DNA of 61,037 nucleotides from JAIBBV01 sp044347745 (GTDB lineage: Bacteria > Bdellovibrionota_C > UBA2361 > JAFLCA01): positions 1 through 61,037 of the forward strand of contig JBIKUD010000019.1 in NCBI GenBank assembly GCA_044347745.1, given 5' to 3'. The position numbers and the translations under genes are program-made. The notes beneath the pieces were generated by a model. That model searched no databases and was not told the origin of the DNA. It saw only the letters and a program-made list of their open reading frames with translations. Position 1 is the first letter of the stretch. Each line of letters begins with the position of its first letter. This document shows, piece by piece, positions 8,751 through 18,806 of this stretch.

Positions 8751-8790
8751 AGGGACCCTTCTATAGCTTCAAAAAATTAAACGGTAAGCG

Positions 8791-10917
8791 CTAAAAATTA
8801 AGGACTGCGCGCGCTGCATTCAACACATCTTCATTCTGAGGCAAGATGACGTTCTCAATATATTGAGAATGGGCCACTGCCGCCACTGGCTTCATGCCAA
8901 CTCGTTTTACCGGAGCATCTAAATGCATAAAGCAGCTCTCAGAAATTTGGGCAGAGATCTCCGACCCAAATCCCATAAATTGTACGTCTTCATGGGCCAC
9001 GAGCACACGCCCAGTCTTTTTGACGCTCTCAAAAATCGTCTGGGTATCGAGCGGGGTGATAGTGCGAAGGTCGATGACTTCAACGGAAACACCTTCCTTC
9101 TCAAGCTCTTTGGCCGCCAGTAAGCTCTTATTAACAATAGCTCCCCAGGTGACGATGGTAAGATGCTCGCCAGAACGAACTATCTTCGCCTTACCGAGTG
9201 GCACCAGGAAGTTTTTATCGCCCTCTGGGCCCTTAGCATATACCTGTCTATAGAGGCCCTTATGCTCTAAAAACAGCACCGGGTCCGAGCTACGAATGGC
9301 TGCTTTTAGTAGGCCTTTGGCATCAGTTGCGTTTGAAGGGTACACCACATGAAGCCCAGGGAAATGAGCAAAAGTGGCTTCTATATTCTGCGAGTGATAT
9401 GCCGCGCCGTGAATGTAGCCTCCAACGGGCACACGAAGTACAGCAGGGCAGGTAAAGTCGCCGCCAGAGCGATAGTGCATCATGGCAAGCTCATTACGAA
9501 TCTGCATCATTGCAGTCCAAATGTAGTCGCCAAACTGAATTTCAGCTACTGGTTTGAGTCCGCGTGTGGCCATTCCTACGGCAACACCGGCAATTGAGCT
9601 TTCTGCAAGTGGAGCATTAAAAACTCTTTCGTTACCATATTTACTGGTAAGTCCTGCCGTAACGGTGAAAACCCCACCTTTGCCATGCGCAACATCTTGG
9701 CCAAAAAGATACATGTTGGGGTTGCGCTCAAGCTCTTCATCGAGAGCATGATTAAGCGCATCAACAAGGTAAATTTCTTCGCCTGTCGCTGTGCCTTCTT
9801 GCACTTCTGTCCATGGTTCAGGATTTACGTATACAAATTTTTGCGCATCTTCAGGGCTACACTCTGGCTGAGCTTCTGCCCATTCGGCGGCCTCATTAAC
9901 CTCTCGCTTAATCTGTTGCTCAATTTCTTCTAACTCGGCCGATTTAAGAATTTTGTTCTTAATAAGGTCGGCTTTCAATTTTGCAATTGGGCAGCGTTTT
10001 TTTTCAGCCTCTATGTCTTCAGCGTCGCGATATTTTAAATGATTATCCGAAATAGAGTGACTTTGCAGTCTCGGTACTCGTGCTTCAATTAAAGTTGGAC
10101 CGTCTCCACGACGTGCGCGATCATGCGCACGTTTAAGCACTGCAAATGAGGCGGCGTAGTCGGTGCCGTCGATGTCAAACGTATCAAGATTTTCGTAGTT
10201 TTTGGCTAATTTTGCCACACTTTGTCCGGCTAGTTGCTCGGAGATATGCACTGAAATGGCGTAGTCGTTGTTTTGAATTAAGAAAATAACGGGAAGTTTT
10301 TCACGGGCAGCCCAGTTGAGCGCTTCATGAAAATCGCCCTGCGAGCAGGTGCCTTCGCCTGCGGATACATACACAACTTCATCAAGCCCTTGCTTCTTTG
10401 CGCCGAGCGCAACGCCAACTGCTTGTAAAAATTGGGTCCCCGTTGGCGAACTTTGATTCACAATACGTAAATCTTTGTGACCGTAGTGCATAGGCATTTG
10501 GCGCCCGTGCGAATTTGGATCGTCAGCTTTGTTAAGCGCATTCAGCATAAATTCGCGCGCGGTCATGCCCAGCGCTCCGCAGTAGGCCATATCGCGGTAG
10601 TAGGGGAAGGACCAGTCGTGATTCGGTCTAAATACGTGCCCGGCAGCAACTCCCACTGCTTCATGGCCAGCGCAGCCTATTTGGAAATGACATTTATTTT
10701 GCTTGTACAGAACAATCGTTTTTTCGTCCGAGAGACGAGCGCGAAGCATTTCGGTGTAGGCGCGCAGCAGTTGATCGTTTGAAAGTTGATTGCGCCCCGC
10801 GGCATGACCGTTGCTGTGTAATTTTACAGTGGTGGCGCTTTTCTTGGACGGTTTTGGTGCAAGTTTTAAGCGGCGATTGTTTTTGGAACCAGATTCAAAG
10901 GACTCCACACGGGCCAT
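8791..10917 (-). CDS. 2-oxo-acid dehydrogenase E1, fused alpha and beta subunits
   Basis: Thiamine-diphosphate-dependent decarboxylase of the complex, 708 residues, with alpha and beta subunits fused into one chain. The alpha half (~45-365) has the TPP/Mg motif as GEG at 187-189 ending in NN at 216-217 and the phosphorylation-loop-like HSISDNHLKYRD. The beta half (~375-708) starts at EIYLVDALNHALDEEL, contains GQDVAHGKGGVF and PLAESSIAG, and ends with the transketolase C-terminal fold. A basic, low-complexity N-terminal tail (~40 residues) precedes the enzyme. Such fusions are known in several Gram-negative groups; most proteobacterial counterparts are split. Confidence 0.93.
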   Translation of the reverse strand: MARVESFESGSKNNRRLKLAPKPSKKSATTVKLHSNGHAAGRNQLSNDQLLRAYTEMLRARLSDEKTIVLYKQNKCHFQIGCAGHEAVGVAAGHVFRPNHDWSFPYYRDMAYCGALGMTAREFMLNALNKADDPNSHGRQMPMHYGHKDLRIVNQSSPTGTQFLQAVGVALGAKKQGLDEVVYVSAGEGTCSQGDFHEALNWAAREKLPVIFLIQNNDYAISVHISEQLAGQSVAKLAKNYENLDTFDIDGTDYAASFAVLKRAHDRARRGDGPTLIEARVPRLQSHSISDNHLKYRDAEDIEAEKKRCPIAKLKADLIKNKILKSAELEEIEQQIKREVNEAAEWAEAQPECSPEDAQKFVYVNPEPWTEVQEGTATGEEIYLVDALNHALDEELERNPNMYLFGQDVAHGKGGVFTVTAGLTSKYGNERVFNAPLAESSIAGVAVGMATRGLKPVAEIQFGDYIWTAMMQIRNELAMMHYRSGGDFTCPAVLRVPVGGYIHGAAYHSQNIEATFAHFPGLHVVYPSNATDAKGLLKAAIRSSDPVLFLEHKGLYRQVYAKGPEGDKNFLVPLGKAKIVRSGEHLTIVTWGAIVNKSLLAAKELEKEGVSVEVIDLRTITPLDTQTIFESVKKTGRVLVAHEDVQFMGFGSEISAQISESCFMHLDAPVKRVGMKPVAAVAHSQYIENVILPQNEDVLNAARAVLNF

Positions 10918-10987
10918 GACTACATCTCCAATACGTTCGTAAATCTAAAACACCACAACTGGGGCAGGACCCTACTTACAACCAGCA

Positions 10988-11728
10988 CTAGATCTGGCGA
11001 TAGCCAAATAGTTCTAGGAAGTGTGGCACGAAACGGTCTTCAACGACTGATAATGCCAAGGTGCCTGCACCTTCTTCCTCCATGGAAGTTGCCGCTATAT
11101 CTGTAAACCCGCAGGGGTTAATCAGGCGGAACCCCGACTGGCAATTTCTCACATTGAGAGACAGCCCATGAAGGGTGCACCAGCGCGAAATCCGAACCCC
11201 AATTGAAGCAATTTTACGGTTCGGTTCAAGAGCTAGAGGCCTAGAATCAGTAGCATTTTTCCTGTTTTCAGTCCAGACGCCGGTGCGTCCCTGCCTGCGG
11301 ACCCCAACAACTTCAAAGGCTTGCAGGGTTCTTATTACCGATTCTTCTAGGGTTCGCATATACCAACCAACGTCTCGGCGACGGGAACTTAGGTTCAGTA
11401 TAGGATAGGCGACTAGTTGCCCCGGCCCGTGGTAGGTGACATCGCCGCCACGTTCAACTTCAACCACCTGAACGCCGAGTGCTGCAAGTTCGGAGGGGGG
11501 AGCAATGATGTTTGCGGCTTTACCTGATCGGCCAATTGTAATTACAGGCTGGTGCTCGCAAATTAACAACACTGGGCCCTGTCTGCCGGCAATAAGCTCT
11601 TGTTGAAGTTGGCGCTGAAGGTCCCAAGCCTCTTGATATGGGATGAGCCCAAGTCGACGGACGTTAATATCCTCCACGGCAAACGAATGTGCTGTGGTGT
11701 CAGGGCGAATTGGACTCGCAGGATGCAT
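10988..11728 (-). CDS. lipB: Lipoyl(octanoyl) transferase
   Basis: Transfers octanoate from acyl-carrier protein to the lipoyl-domain Lys, here plausibly that of the neighbouring E2. The 246 residues include RGGDVTYHGPGQ at 93-104 and the Lys172 (KIASIGV)/Cys206 (INPCGF) catalytic dyad typical of LipB. It starts eight bases after the lpd stop, so complex assembly and cofactor attachment are co-expressed. No lipA is visible in this window. Confidence 0.95.
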   Translation of the reverse strand: MHPASPIRPDTTAHSFAVEDINVRRLGLIPYQEAWDLQRQLQQELIAGRQGPVLLICEHQPVITIGRSGKAANIIAPPSELAALGVQVVEVERGGDVTYHGPGQLVAYPILNLSSRRRDVGWYMRTLEESVIRTLQAFEVVGVRRQGRTGVWTENRKNATDSRPLALEPNRKIASIGVRISRWCTLHGLSLNVRNCQSGFRLINPCGFTDIAATSMEEEGAGTLALSVVEDRFVPHFLELFGYRQI

Positions 11729-11736
11729 GCCGCAGC

Positions 11737-13134
11737 TTACGTATTGATGGGACGTCCCAATGCAAGCGCCATAGCCTCAGCTACCGATTCTGACAAAGTA
11801 GGATGTGGATGCACAGTGTCGAGCACGCTGGCAGCAATTCCCTCATGCGAGCGGATAATAGCTGCTTCGGTAATCAACTCGGTGGCTTCGGAATGCAGAA
11901 TATGCACACCAAGTACTTCACCTAACTCTTCATCAATAATTACTTTAATCATGCCCTCTGGTTCGCCAATCGCAATTGCTTTGCCGATTGCGGCAAAAGG
12001 AACTTTGCCAATTTTATATTTGAGGCCCTTTTCTTTGGCTTGCTGTTCGGTAAGTCCAACTGAAGCAACCTGAGGCTGGCAATACGTGCAGCCCGGAATG
12101 TTGTCGTAGTGCATTCCATGTTTCGCTTTGCCGCACATTGCTTCTGCTGCAACCAAACCTTCGTGGCTGGCCACATGTGCAAGCCAAGGTGCTCCGGCGA
12201 CGTCGCCAATTGCATAATGGTTTGCCACATTGGTACGCATGAAATCGTCAACATCGATCCAGCCTTTGTCGGTTTTGATACCCACTTTTTCAAGGCCGAT
12301 TTGGTCCGTATTTGGCAAAACGCCGATAGCCATCAAGCAGGCATCCCCGCTCCATTTTTCTTCGCCGTCTTTCGACTTAAGTGTGGCGCTGGCAATTTTT
12401 CCAGATTTTTTAAGATCTGATACTGAGGTTGCGGTTTTAATCAGCATGCCGTTTTTCTTAAGGATACGGCTAAGGCCCTCCGCAATTTCAGTATCTTCTT
12501 GCGGCAATATTTGATTCTGCATTTCAACGACAGTGACTTGAGTGCCGAGGGTTGAAAAAAAGTAGGCAAACTCAATACCGATTGCTCCCGCTCCGATGAC
12601 CAACATTTTTTGTGGAAGGCGTTTTGACTCTAAAATTGTTCTGGCAGTGTGAATGACCTCACCATCTACATCAACACCTGGAATGGCGCGCGCTCTGGCG
12701 CCGGTAGCTATAATAATATCATTAAATGAATAGGTAGTGGCTTTACCGTCTTTGTCTGTTACCACCAAACGTTTGCCAGCTTCAAGCGCACCTCGTCCAG
12801 CGATTACCTCGACTTTATTTTTTTTCATCAAAAAGGCTACGCCGCCCGAAAGCTTACCGGCAACTTCACGTGAGCGCTGCACAATTTTTGGGAAATCAAC
12901 TTTGATACCTGATGTTTCAAATCCGAAATCAGCAGAGCGCTTCATGTCGTGATAAAGCTGCGCGCTTTTTAGAAGGGCTTTAGATGGGATGCAACCCCAA
13001 TTTAAACACACGCCACCAAGTGCTTCGCGTTCGACTATAGTTACCTTACGTCCAAGCTGAGCTGCGCGAATTGCAGCAACATAACCACCAGGGCCCGAGC
13101 CTAAAACGATTACATCACGTGCTTGAACTGACAT
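11737..13134 (-). CDS. lpdA: Dihydrolipoyl dehydrogenase (E3)
   Basis: FAD-dependent E3 subunit reoxidising dihydrolipoamide with NAD. The FAD loop GSGPGG lies at residues 12-17, the redox disulfide Cys43/Cys48 in GGVCLNWGCIPSK, the NAD-binding GAGAIGIEFA mid-chain, and the catalytic HPHPTLSE near the C-terminus. Length (465) is normal. AGGA precedes the start. It is the first gene of the operon lpdA-lipB-E1-E2-rsmD. Confidence 0.96.
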   Translation of the reverse strand: MSVQARDVIVLGSGPGGYVAAIRAAQLGRKVTIVEREALGGVCLNWGCIPSKALLKSAQLYHDMKRSADFGFETSGIKVDFPKIVQRSREVAGKLSGGVAFLMKKNKVEVIAGRGALEAGKRLVVTDKDGKATTYSFNDIIIATGARARAIPGVDVDGEVIHTARTILESKRLPQKMLVIGAGAIGIEFAYFFSTLGTQVTVVEMQNQILPQEDTEIAEGLSRILKKNGMLIKTATSVSDLKKSGKIASATLKSKDGEEKWSGDACLMAIGVLPNTDQIGLEKVGIKTDKGWIDVDDFMRTNVANHYAIGDVAGAPWLAHVASHEGLVAAEAMCGKAKHGMHYDNIPGCTYCQPQVASVGLTEQQAKEKGLKYKIGKVPFAAIGKAIAIGEPEGMIKVIIDEELGEVLGVHILHSEATELITEAAIIRSHEGIAASVLDTVHPHPTLSESVAEAMALALGRPINT

Positions 13135-13239
13135 AAAAATTCCTACAAAAGAATATGCCTAACTACTTGAGTAATATAAGAGTAAGCGGCACAACACCAC
13201 CGCTATGCATGTGATGCTATAACATAGGACCCTGGGGAC

Positions 13240-14175
13240 TTAAAGCAGGTGGCTTTGAGGGGCCCAGGCCGGGCAAAATCGCTCTGGTAACCGAATAGAG
13301 AGGGAATGGCGCCCTATAGGATGTATAAATTCGAGTTTGTAGCTCAGGAGATGTAACTGTGCTTCAGGTTTGCTTGAGTAAAACTTGTCGCCTCGAATTG
13401 CACAGCCAAGATAAGCTGCATGAACACGAATCTGGTGCGTGCGTCCAGTTTTGGGTTGCGCACGCAAAAGGGCGCTGCCATCTGGGTGTCGTTGCAACAC
13501 AGTAAAATGAGTCTCTGCGTCTTGCGCGTTTTGTCCTCTAACTTTTCGGAGCACTGGATGACGAGCATCAAGGCCAATCGGTTCGACGCAGGTCTGCTCC
13601 TCCCAGGAGGGAGCTGTGTCTGTGAGCAAACAATAACTTTTACAGAGTTTGCGCTCTTCAAAGAGGCGCTGCAAAGGCTTATGCATGCGCTCCTGAGTGC
13701 TCATCACCAGTAAACCTTGGGCCGACATATCAAGTCGAGAAGGCATGTGAATGGTGCAACTGAGGTGGTGGTCAAGCTGCTGCTTCAAACTAAATTGAGC
13801 CTGGTCTCTGGCGGGCATTGACGGTAGCCCTGGTGGTTTATAGGCGGCAACGAGATCTTCATCTTGGTACACAATCTGATCGGCCCTGAACGCAGGAAAA
13901 AATGAAGATGCCTCACTAATTTGGAATCGAGGCTCGTAGTATTCAATACAGCACGGGCAGGGGAGGGGCGTATCAAGCGATTCCGGAACTCGTCCATTTA
14001 AAAAAATACCGCCAAATGTGAGGCGCTGTGCCCAAGAGCTTTCATCGATATGGGGAGCTAGTTTTTGAAGCCCCTCTTTAAGAGATTGGGGAATCTCGGA
14101 TGCGGTGTACCACCGCACAACCCGATAGGTGCTCGAAAATGCGTCGCTAAGGTCGGGAGAGAGGCTGGCTTCCAT
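13240..14175 (-). CDS. RluA-family pseudouridine synthase
   Basis: RNA uridine isomerase of 311 residues. An S4-like segment sits at ~50-62 (RLTFGGIFLNG), followed by the catalytic domain with PSRLDMSAQGLLV (catalytic Asp149) and GRTHQIRVH. The canonical HRLD reads SRLD here, and a four-Cys stretch CPCC lies at 73-76. Its start overlaps the upstream exported-protein gene by 29 bases, so it is translationally tied to the kinase/FHA operon. Which rRNA or tRNA position it modifies is not decidable. Confidence 0.85.
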   Translation of the reverse strand: MEASLSPDLSDAFSSTYRVVRWYTASEIPQSLKEGLQKLAPHIDESSWAQRLTFGGIFLNGRVPESLDTPLPCPCCIEYYEPRFQISEASSFFPAFRADQIVYQDEDLVAAYKPPGLPSMPARDQAQFSLKQQLDHHLSCTIHMPSRLDMSAQGLLVMSTQERMHKPLQRLFEERKLCKSYCLLTDTAPSWEEQTCVEPIGLDARHPVLRKVRGQNAQDAETHFTVLQRHPDGSALLRAQPKTGRTHQIRVHAAYLGCAIRGDKFYSSKPEAQLHLLSYKLEFIHPIGRHSLSIRLPERFCPAWAPQSHLL

Positions 14176-14848
14176 CGGGTTTGGCTATTGGGGTGCTGCT
14201 CAATTGATTAGTCTTATCCCAGTTTTGTAAAGCAGAACGTATGCGAGTAAGTCGGTCAACGAGCTCAAGTGACGACAAGCTTGGGTCCAATTCTTTCTCT
14301 CTGCTGAGGCCAAAACCTTTTTCTAGTTTACGCAACTTATCCAAAAACTCGCCGCTTAGACTCGCTTGCAGTTTGTTGCGTGAAACATTACGCAATTTTG
14401 TGCGAATATCGACCAATTGATTAAGAAGTGCAACCTGGCCGGCTATTCCAATTTGTTTTAGAGGTTCCCCCTCGCAATTTGGCAACAGTGCAAGAGACTC
14501 AAGCGATTGTCCTGTTCCAAGCCCCTTCACAGGGGTAAAACTAGCCTCCCCTTGGGTTGATATGACCAATGCAGTCGCAACGGTGTCGGCAGTTATTTCT
14601 TGAGATAAGACAGTAAAGGCGACCGAGTAAGCTCCGCGTGGGCCCTTTTCAATCTTCGTGTCTAGAATTTCTTTAACTCGATTTTGCGAAATTAAGAGGA
14701 CCACTGCACTTGCCGGTTCAGCGCTACTCAGGACATCAAGCTGAATTTTTTGGACCTCTTGAGCATGTGCGCTTGGGGCGGGAGCAATACATACGGTACT
14801 CAAGACACCCAGGAAAGCACAAAGGGCCGGAAGAAAATGGTACTTCAT
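14147..14848 (-). CDS. Exported protein of unknown function
   Basis: I do not recognise the mature domain. A Sec signal peptide covers residues 1-29, ending in SAHAQ. The remainder is ~204 residues, mixed alpha/beta then helical and Lys/Leu-rich. Its start codon overlaps the preceding stop as ATGA and is served by AGGAGG inside the upstream gene, indicating translational coupling. Its place in the operon suggests a periplasmic role linked to the transmembrane kinase. Confidence 0.7.
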   Translation of the reverse strand: MKYHFLPALCAFLGVLSTVCIAPAPSAHAQEVQKIQLDVLSSAEPASAVVLLISQNRVKEILDTKIEKGPRGAYSVAFTVLSQEITADTVATALVISTQGEASFTPVKGLGTGQSLESLALLPNCEGEPLKQIGIAGQVALLNQLVDIRTKLRNVSRNKLQASLSGEFLDKLRKLEKGFGLSREKELDPSLSSLELVDRLTRIRSALQNWDKTNQLSSTPIAKPDGSQPLSRP

Positions 14849-15459
14849 TTGCCTCCTCCTAAATTGGCCAAAAGCTCATCGACAAGTTTTTGAGCTGTTT
14901 CTTGCGTCGCAATTTCGCGAGAAAGCCCCTCGGCTGTTTTTACAAGGGCATGTAAACGTTCTTCTCCTTGACCCTTTTCAAGATCCAAACCACTTGTGTC
15001 TATTCTTGGTATGCAGGAGCGACGGAGCTGAAATCGATCTGAGACTACGTGAGATTTATCTGGATTGCTGAGTATAAATTGATAGCTGATCTCAGCGAGC
15101 GGAGAGTACAGATCGAACTCGTAGGTGGGTTGATCAAATTCATCTAAATAAGATTTAGTAGGCGCCAACTCATACAACCTGCCGTCAGCAGTGATCAGCG
15201 CTTGCAGCTTGCGCTCTGTGTCTCTGGTGTTCGTTAACTTCACTTTTAGCTGCATTGCAGAGCCTGGCGCAGGCAGTTCAGATGCAAGTATCGGATCGTG
15301 AATTATATCTGCTTTTCCAGATGAGGAACCTGTAAGATTTGTTTGGCCAATCATGGGCGAAGGCCAGGCTAAAAGGCAGAATAGGAGGCAGCAAGACAGC
15401 GCGAAGATGAGCTCGCTGATGGTTGGGGGCCTGAAATGTGAAGAGTTTAATGCGTGCAT
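14845..15459 (-). CDS. Exported or membrane-anchored protein of unknown function
   Basis: The ATG start follows AAGGAG with 8-base spacing and gives 204 residues. A hydrophobic segment at ~17-36 (ELIFALSCCLLFCLLAWPS) acts as signal or anchor. The mature part contains beta-strand-rich sequence with one Cys and helical C-terminal third. No family is recognised. It begins five bases after the kinase stop and overlaps the next exported gene, so it belongs to the same transcript. Confidence 0.7.
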   Translation of the reverse strand: MHALNSSHFRPPTISELIFALSCCLLFCLLAWPSPMIGQTNLTGSSSGKADIIHDPILASELPAPGSAMQLKVKLTNTRDTERKLQALITADGRLYELAPTKSYLDEFDQPTYEFDLYSPLAEISYQFILSNPDKSHVVSDRFQLRRSCIPRIDTSGLDLEKGQGEERLHALVKTAEGLSREIATQETAQKLVDELLANLGGGK

Positions 15460-15464
15460 GTGTA

Positions 15465-17771
15465 CTACTCCTTCACTACGGGATTCAGTACCCACTCGCC
15501 AGTTGTTCCTGCAGGAAGCGCGGTAATGACGCCTTTCAGACCATTTTTGTCGGCTTGGCCGCTTAGCTGGAATACGAGTCCGCCGGAGGCAATTCTAATT
15601 TCAGCAATTCCCGAACTATTGTTTTGAATCTCGTCAAGGGACACCACTGATGGTTTCCAACCAGGGAGACCTAGAATTACGATAAGCTTCTTTTGTTCTT
15701 CGAGAGAAATGACGCTTAGAGGAGTTGTTGTATCTCCTAGAATTCCTGTTGTCGCGCCGCGATACACGCCAGCCGGGAGTTGCGGAAAAGCAAGTGCGTC
15801 GCCCTGGAAGCTCGGCAAGGGCGAAATCCGTTCTTCGTTTGTGCCACCGAGGTAAGACTTAGCAATTCCGACGTTGTAGGTGCGAACTAGAAATAAATTT
15901 CCTAGAAATAGGAAAATACAGGTCAGGGTTGTGGTCGCTACGTAGCGCTGGCGTTTATCGTCGCTCCGTACTTGCGAAATAATCTTCTGAGCTATATTTC
16001 GAATGCGTAATGCGGCTTCATGTATGCCCGCTCGCAGGCGATCTTGCGGAGAGGCTGTTTGCTTCAAAGGAGCAGCGTTTTTTTCAATCTGAGGGGCTGT
16101 GTTTAACTCAGGGGTAGCCTGAGCCTCATGTGCTGCCATCGCCATAGAAGCAAGCGACTTTGTAGCGGGCTGCGGTTGCGGGGTTGGCTCGATACTAGCC
16201 TGTTTTTCAGGCTTCTCGTCAGCGAAATCGGCGCGAACGCGGGAGATGAGATCTTTGGTGATAACTTGGGTGCTCTTAAGGTAGGGGCTGTCTGGCTGCA
16301 TGACTCGAGCATCAGCGGCCTCAGCGGCACTTTGGGCCTCATGGATGTGCGGTGTTGATGCTTGGGTGGCAATTGACTCAGTGCGAGGTTCTGCAGCAGC
16401 TTCGCGAGCACTCTCAGACTTTTTCTGTGCCTGGGACTCAGATTCTAAAGTTTGCTTCTGTTCGAGGGGTGCCTCGGTTTTTTGAGGGACGGGCGGAGTA
16501 TATTCGACCTGTTTTGGCAAGGGCGAGGTAGTAGCTGCGCTGGCAGTTTGACTTGTTGTGGTAGGCGACTTTGGAGTTGGTGGCGACTCTTTTTTAGTTG
16601 CGCCAGATTTTGTAAGCCCCATGCTGGCCCAGGCTGCTACAAGTGCCGCTGCATTGGCGTTGGAAGTGGCCGTTTTGCTCTCTTTTGCGTTCGTCGGCGC
16701 CAATGGTGCCGCGGGAGAAGATGAGGGACGAGCAGCAGAGGTTATGGCTGCGGCACTTGGAGAATTAACTGGAGCCTGTTTGCCTGCTGCTTTTCCAAGC
16801 AATGCTCGTGCGGCTGCACGGCGGGCATCGGGTGACTCTTGTGGGGCTGAGGATGCCAACGCAGTGGGAGCGTTTTTTGGCGAGGCTACGCTGCTTGGCG
16901 TTTGTGGCTGCGATTGAATTGGTGCGATTTTTGCCGATGCTTTTTGAACTAAGAGTGCTTGCGCAAGATCTCGAGCTGAGGCAAATCGAGCAGCAGGGTC
17001 GGCGCGCATCGCTTGCGTGATTACTGCGCTTACATATTCAGGAACATGGGGAGCGATCTCTAAAATTGGAATAAACTTGTTTGCTAGTCGTGCTTCAAGC
17101 TGTTGTGCGAGTGGTAGCCCGCCAAACGGGTGCCTGCTGGTCAATAGCTCGTAGAAGCTTACTCCAAGTGAATATATATCAGATGCCGCACTGTAGGTTT
17201 TCCCCTCTAGCACTTCTGGAGCCATATAGTCCATGGTGCCCACACCGCGCTGTAAATCTTCAAGCGAGGCATTTTCACCGGGAAGGACTGCTACACCGAA
17301 GTCTCCGAGTCTGATTTCCTTCGGGCTGACCACCAACATATTGTCGGGCTTGATGTCACGGTGAACAATTCCGGCTTTATGGATAAACCCCAAAGCTTCG
17401 CAGAGCTGAAGCAAAAATAGCTCAGCCTGAAGGGGATGCAGAGCAGTGCCGAGTTTTGCCACATATTTGCGAAGATCAGACTCAGGTGCAAATTCCATGG
17501 AGAGGTAGCAGAGTTCTCCTACCGAATGGAAGTCGTCCAGCCTGATGACGTAACGATGTCGTGAAGACACCATTGCCAAAGCCTCTTTGCGTAGCCTTTC
17601 TCCAGCAGATTTTTGCTCTTTGTCATTTAAAAGAACTTTTAGCGCCACTTCATTGGTTGGTGTGTCTACGTGGCGTGCGTGATAAACAACACTCGCGGCT
17701 CCCCGTCCCACAATGGACAGGATCTCGTAGCGAGAGTCGAAAATTTTTCGTTTTTTACCTGCGAGGGCCAT
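15465..17771 (-). CDS. Transmembrane Ser/Thr protein kinase (Hanks type)
   Basis: Membrane-bound protein kinase of 768 residues. The kinase domain occupies ~15-275 with GRGAASVV, Lys45 in ALKVL, HRDIKPDN at 137-144, DFG at 157-159 and APE at 184-186, so all catalytic residues are present. A ~330-residue Ala/Pro/Ser/Gln-rich linker follows, then one membrane helix at ~611-630 and a ~135-residue extracytoplasmic domain with no PASTA repeat. It overlaps the FHA gene by 17 bases; FHA domains bind phosphothreonine, so the FHA protein is a likely substrate or partner. Confidence 0.92.
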   Translation of the reverse strand: MALAGKKRKIFDSRYEILSIVGRGAASVVYHARHVDTPTNEVALKVLLNDKEQKSAGERLRKEALAMVSSRHRYVIRLDDFHSVGELCYLSMEFAPESDLRKYVAKLGTALHPLQAELFLLQLCEALGFIHKAGIVHRDIKPDNMLVVSPKEIRLGDFGVAVLPGENASLEDLQRGVGTMDYMAPEVLEGKTYSAASDIYSLGVSFYELLTSRHPFGGLPLAQQLEARLANKFIPILEIAPHVPEYVSAVITQAMRADPAARFASARDLAQALLVQKASAKIAPIQSQPQTPSSVASPKNAPTALASSAPQESPDARRAAARALLGKAAGKQAPVNSPSAAAITSAARPSSSPAAPLAPTNAKESKTATSNANAAALVAAWASMGLTKSGATKKESPPTPKSPTTTSQTASAATTSPLPKQVEYTPPVPQKTEAPLEQKQTLESESQAQKKSESAREAAAEPRTESIATQASTPHIHEAQSAAEAADARVMQPDSPYLKSTQVITKDLISRVRADFADEKPEKQASIEPTPQPQPATKSLASMAMAAHEAQATPELNTAPQIEKNAAPLKQTASPQDRLRAGIHEAALRIRNIAQKIISQVRSDDKRQRYVATTTLTCIFLFLGNLFLVRTYNVGIAKSYLGGTNEERISPLPSFQGDALAFPQLPAGVYRGATTGILGDTTTPLSVISLEEQKKLIVILGLPGWKPSVVSLDEIQNNSSGIAEIRIASGGLVFQLSGQADKNGLKGVITALPAGTTGEWVLNPVVKE

Positions 17772-18153
17772 CGATCAAACACACCTGAAAACGAGCCGTT
17801 TCACCAATACGTAACCAGTCGCCATGTTCTACTTCAATTGGACCACTGACGGGAACCTCTTTATCCGAGCCAGCTCGAGTCAGATAGGTTCCCGCATTTG
17901 TAAAGATATCCTGTACCATGAGGCGGTGCCGAGCTGAAGCGCTGAGAGCGGCATGCGGGGTAGAGACGCTACCCTCATCGACAAAAATAACCCTGCTCTC
18001 GTCCCCGGCTTTACGTCCGGACACTAAAGATCGTCCGGTTCGAATTTCATAGGAGCTGCCGTTATTTTCTTGTGCATACGACACAAGCCAGCCAACCAGC
18101 CTATTTCCGGCGCTTTGCTTTTTGTTCCCTTGTGAACCAGATTGTTGTCCCAT
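17755..18153 (-). CDS. FHA-domain protein
   Basis: Phosphothreonine-binding adaptor of 132 residues. After a Gln/Ser-rich N-terminus, the FHA fold is read from GRSLVSGRKAGD through STPHAALSAS (the SxxH signature) to NAGTYLTRAG and GDWLRIGETARFQV. GGAGGAAA precedes the ATG. It is the first gene of the overlapping operon with the kinase and probably recruits the phosphorylated kinase or its targets. Confidence 0.88.
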   Translation of the reverse strand: MGQQSGSQGNKKQSAGNRLVGWLVSYAQENNGSSYEIRTGRSLVSGRKAGDESRVIFVDEGSVSTPHAALSASARHRLMVQDIFTNAGTYLTRAGSDKEVPVSGPIEVEHGDWLRIGETARFQVCLIDGPRR

Positions 18154-18653
18154 GGTATTTCCTCCGCATTCTGCTCAGGCCTAAACTTGCACTTATGCCA
18201 GTGCCGCTTGCATGACGGCGCTGGGCACCTTGTCTGAATCTCAATTTGAAGGGGAATAGGATGGTATAATCGCCAAGGTATAACCTGAATTATTATAAAA
18301 CCTTAACGAACAACGGACCTTCCCGAGAGGCGTTGGCAACTACGATTCGCCTCAGCGAGGTACTTTGCCACCGTTTTCACATTCACCTTCTTCTCGGTAC
18401 ATCCGTGATACCGGCCGCTGAGAAGCAAATTCTCAACGTTGAGACTAACACGCGTTTGGGTTTTCCTTTCAACTTGAATTCGGTAGTCATCTCGGGATGA
18501 TACCCATGCTTCCCCAACGCCTGTTCTAATCTTGTTATGCGTACCTTGGACCTATAAGTGGCATTAGGGTTTGATTCGAGCCTTGGGCATATTTACCTTG
18601 TGTCTTCAGGATGTTAGAAAGTAGCATCGAAGCCTAGGCTTCTTGTGATTTGT
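18154..18653. other. 500-bp intergenic region
   Basis: No credible reading frame. It must hold the promoter of the FHA-kinase operon (minus) and that of the tRNA (plus), but I see no convincing -35/-10 pair and no strong palindrome. Confidence 0.4.
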
Positions 18654-18727
<74 letters not shown>

Positions 18728-18806
18728 TTTGGAGCTTAAACTACCCCATGCTCGTTCTCGTCAAATGAGGTAGGGTAAACGAACTTTCCTTTTTTGCGTG
18801 CAACTC

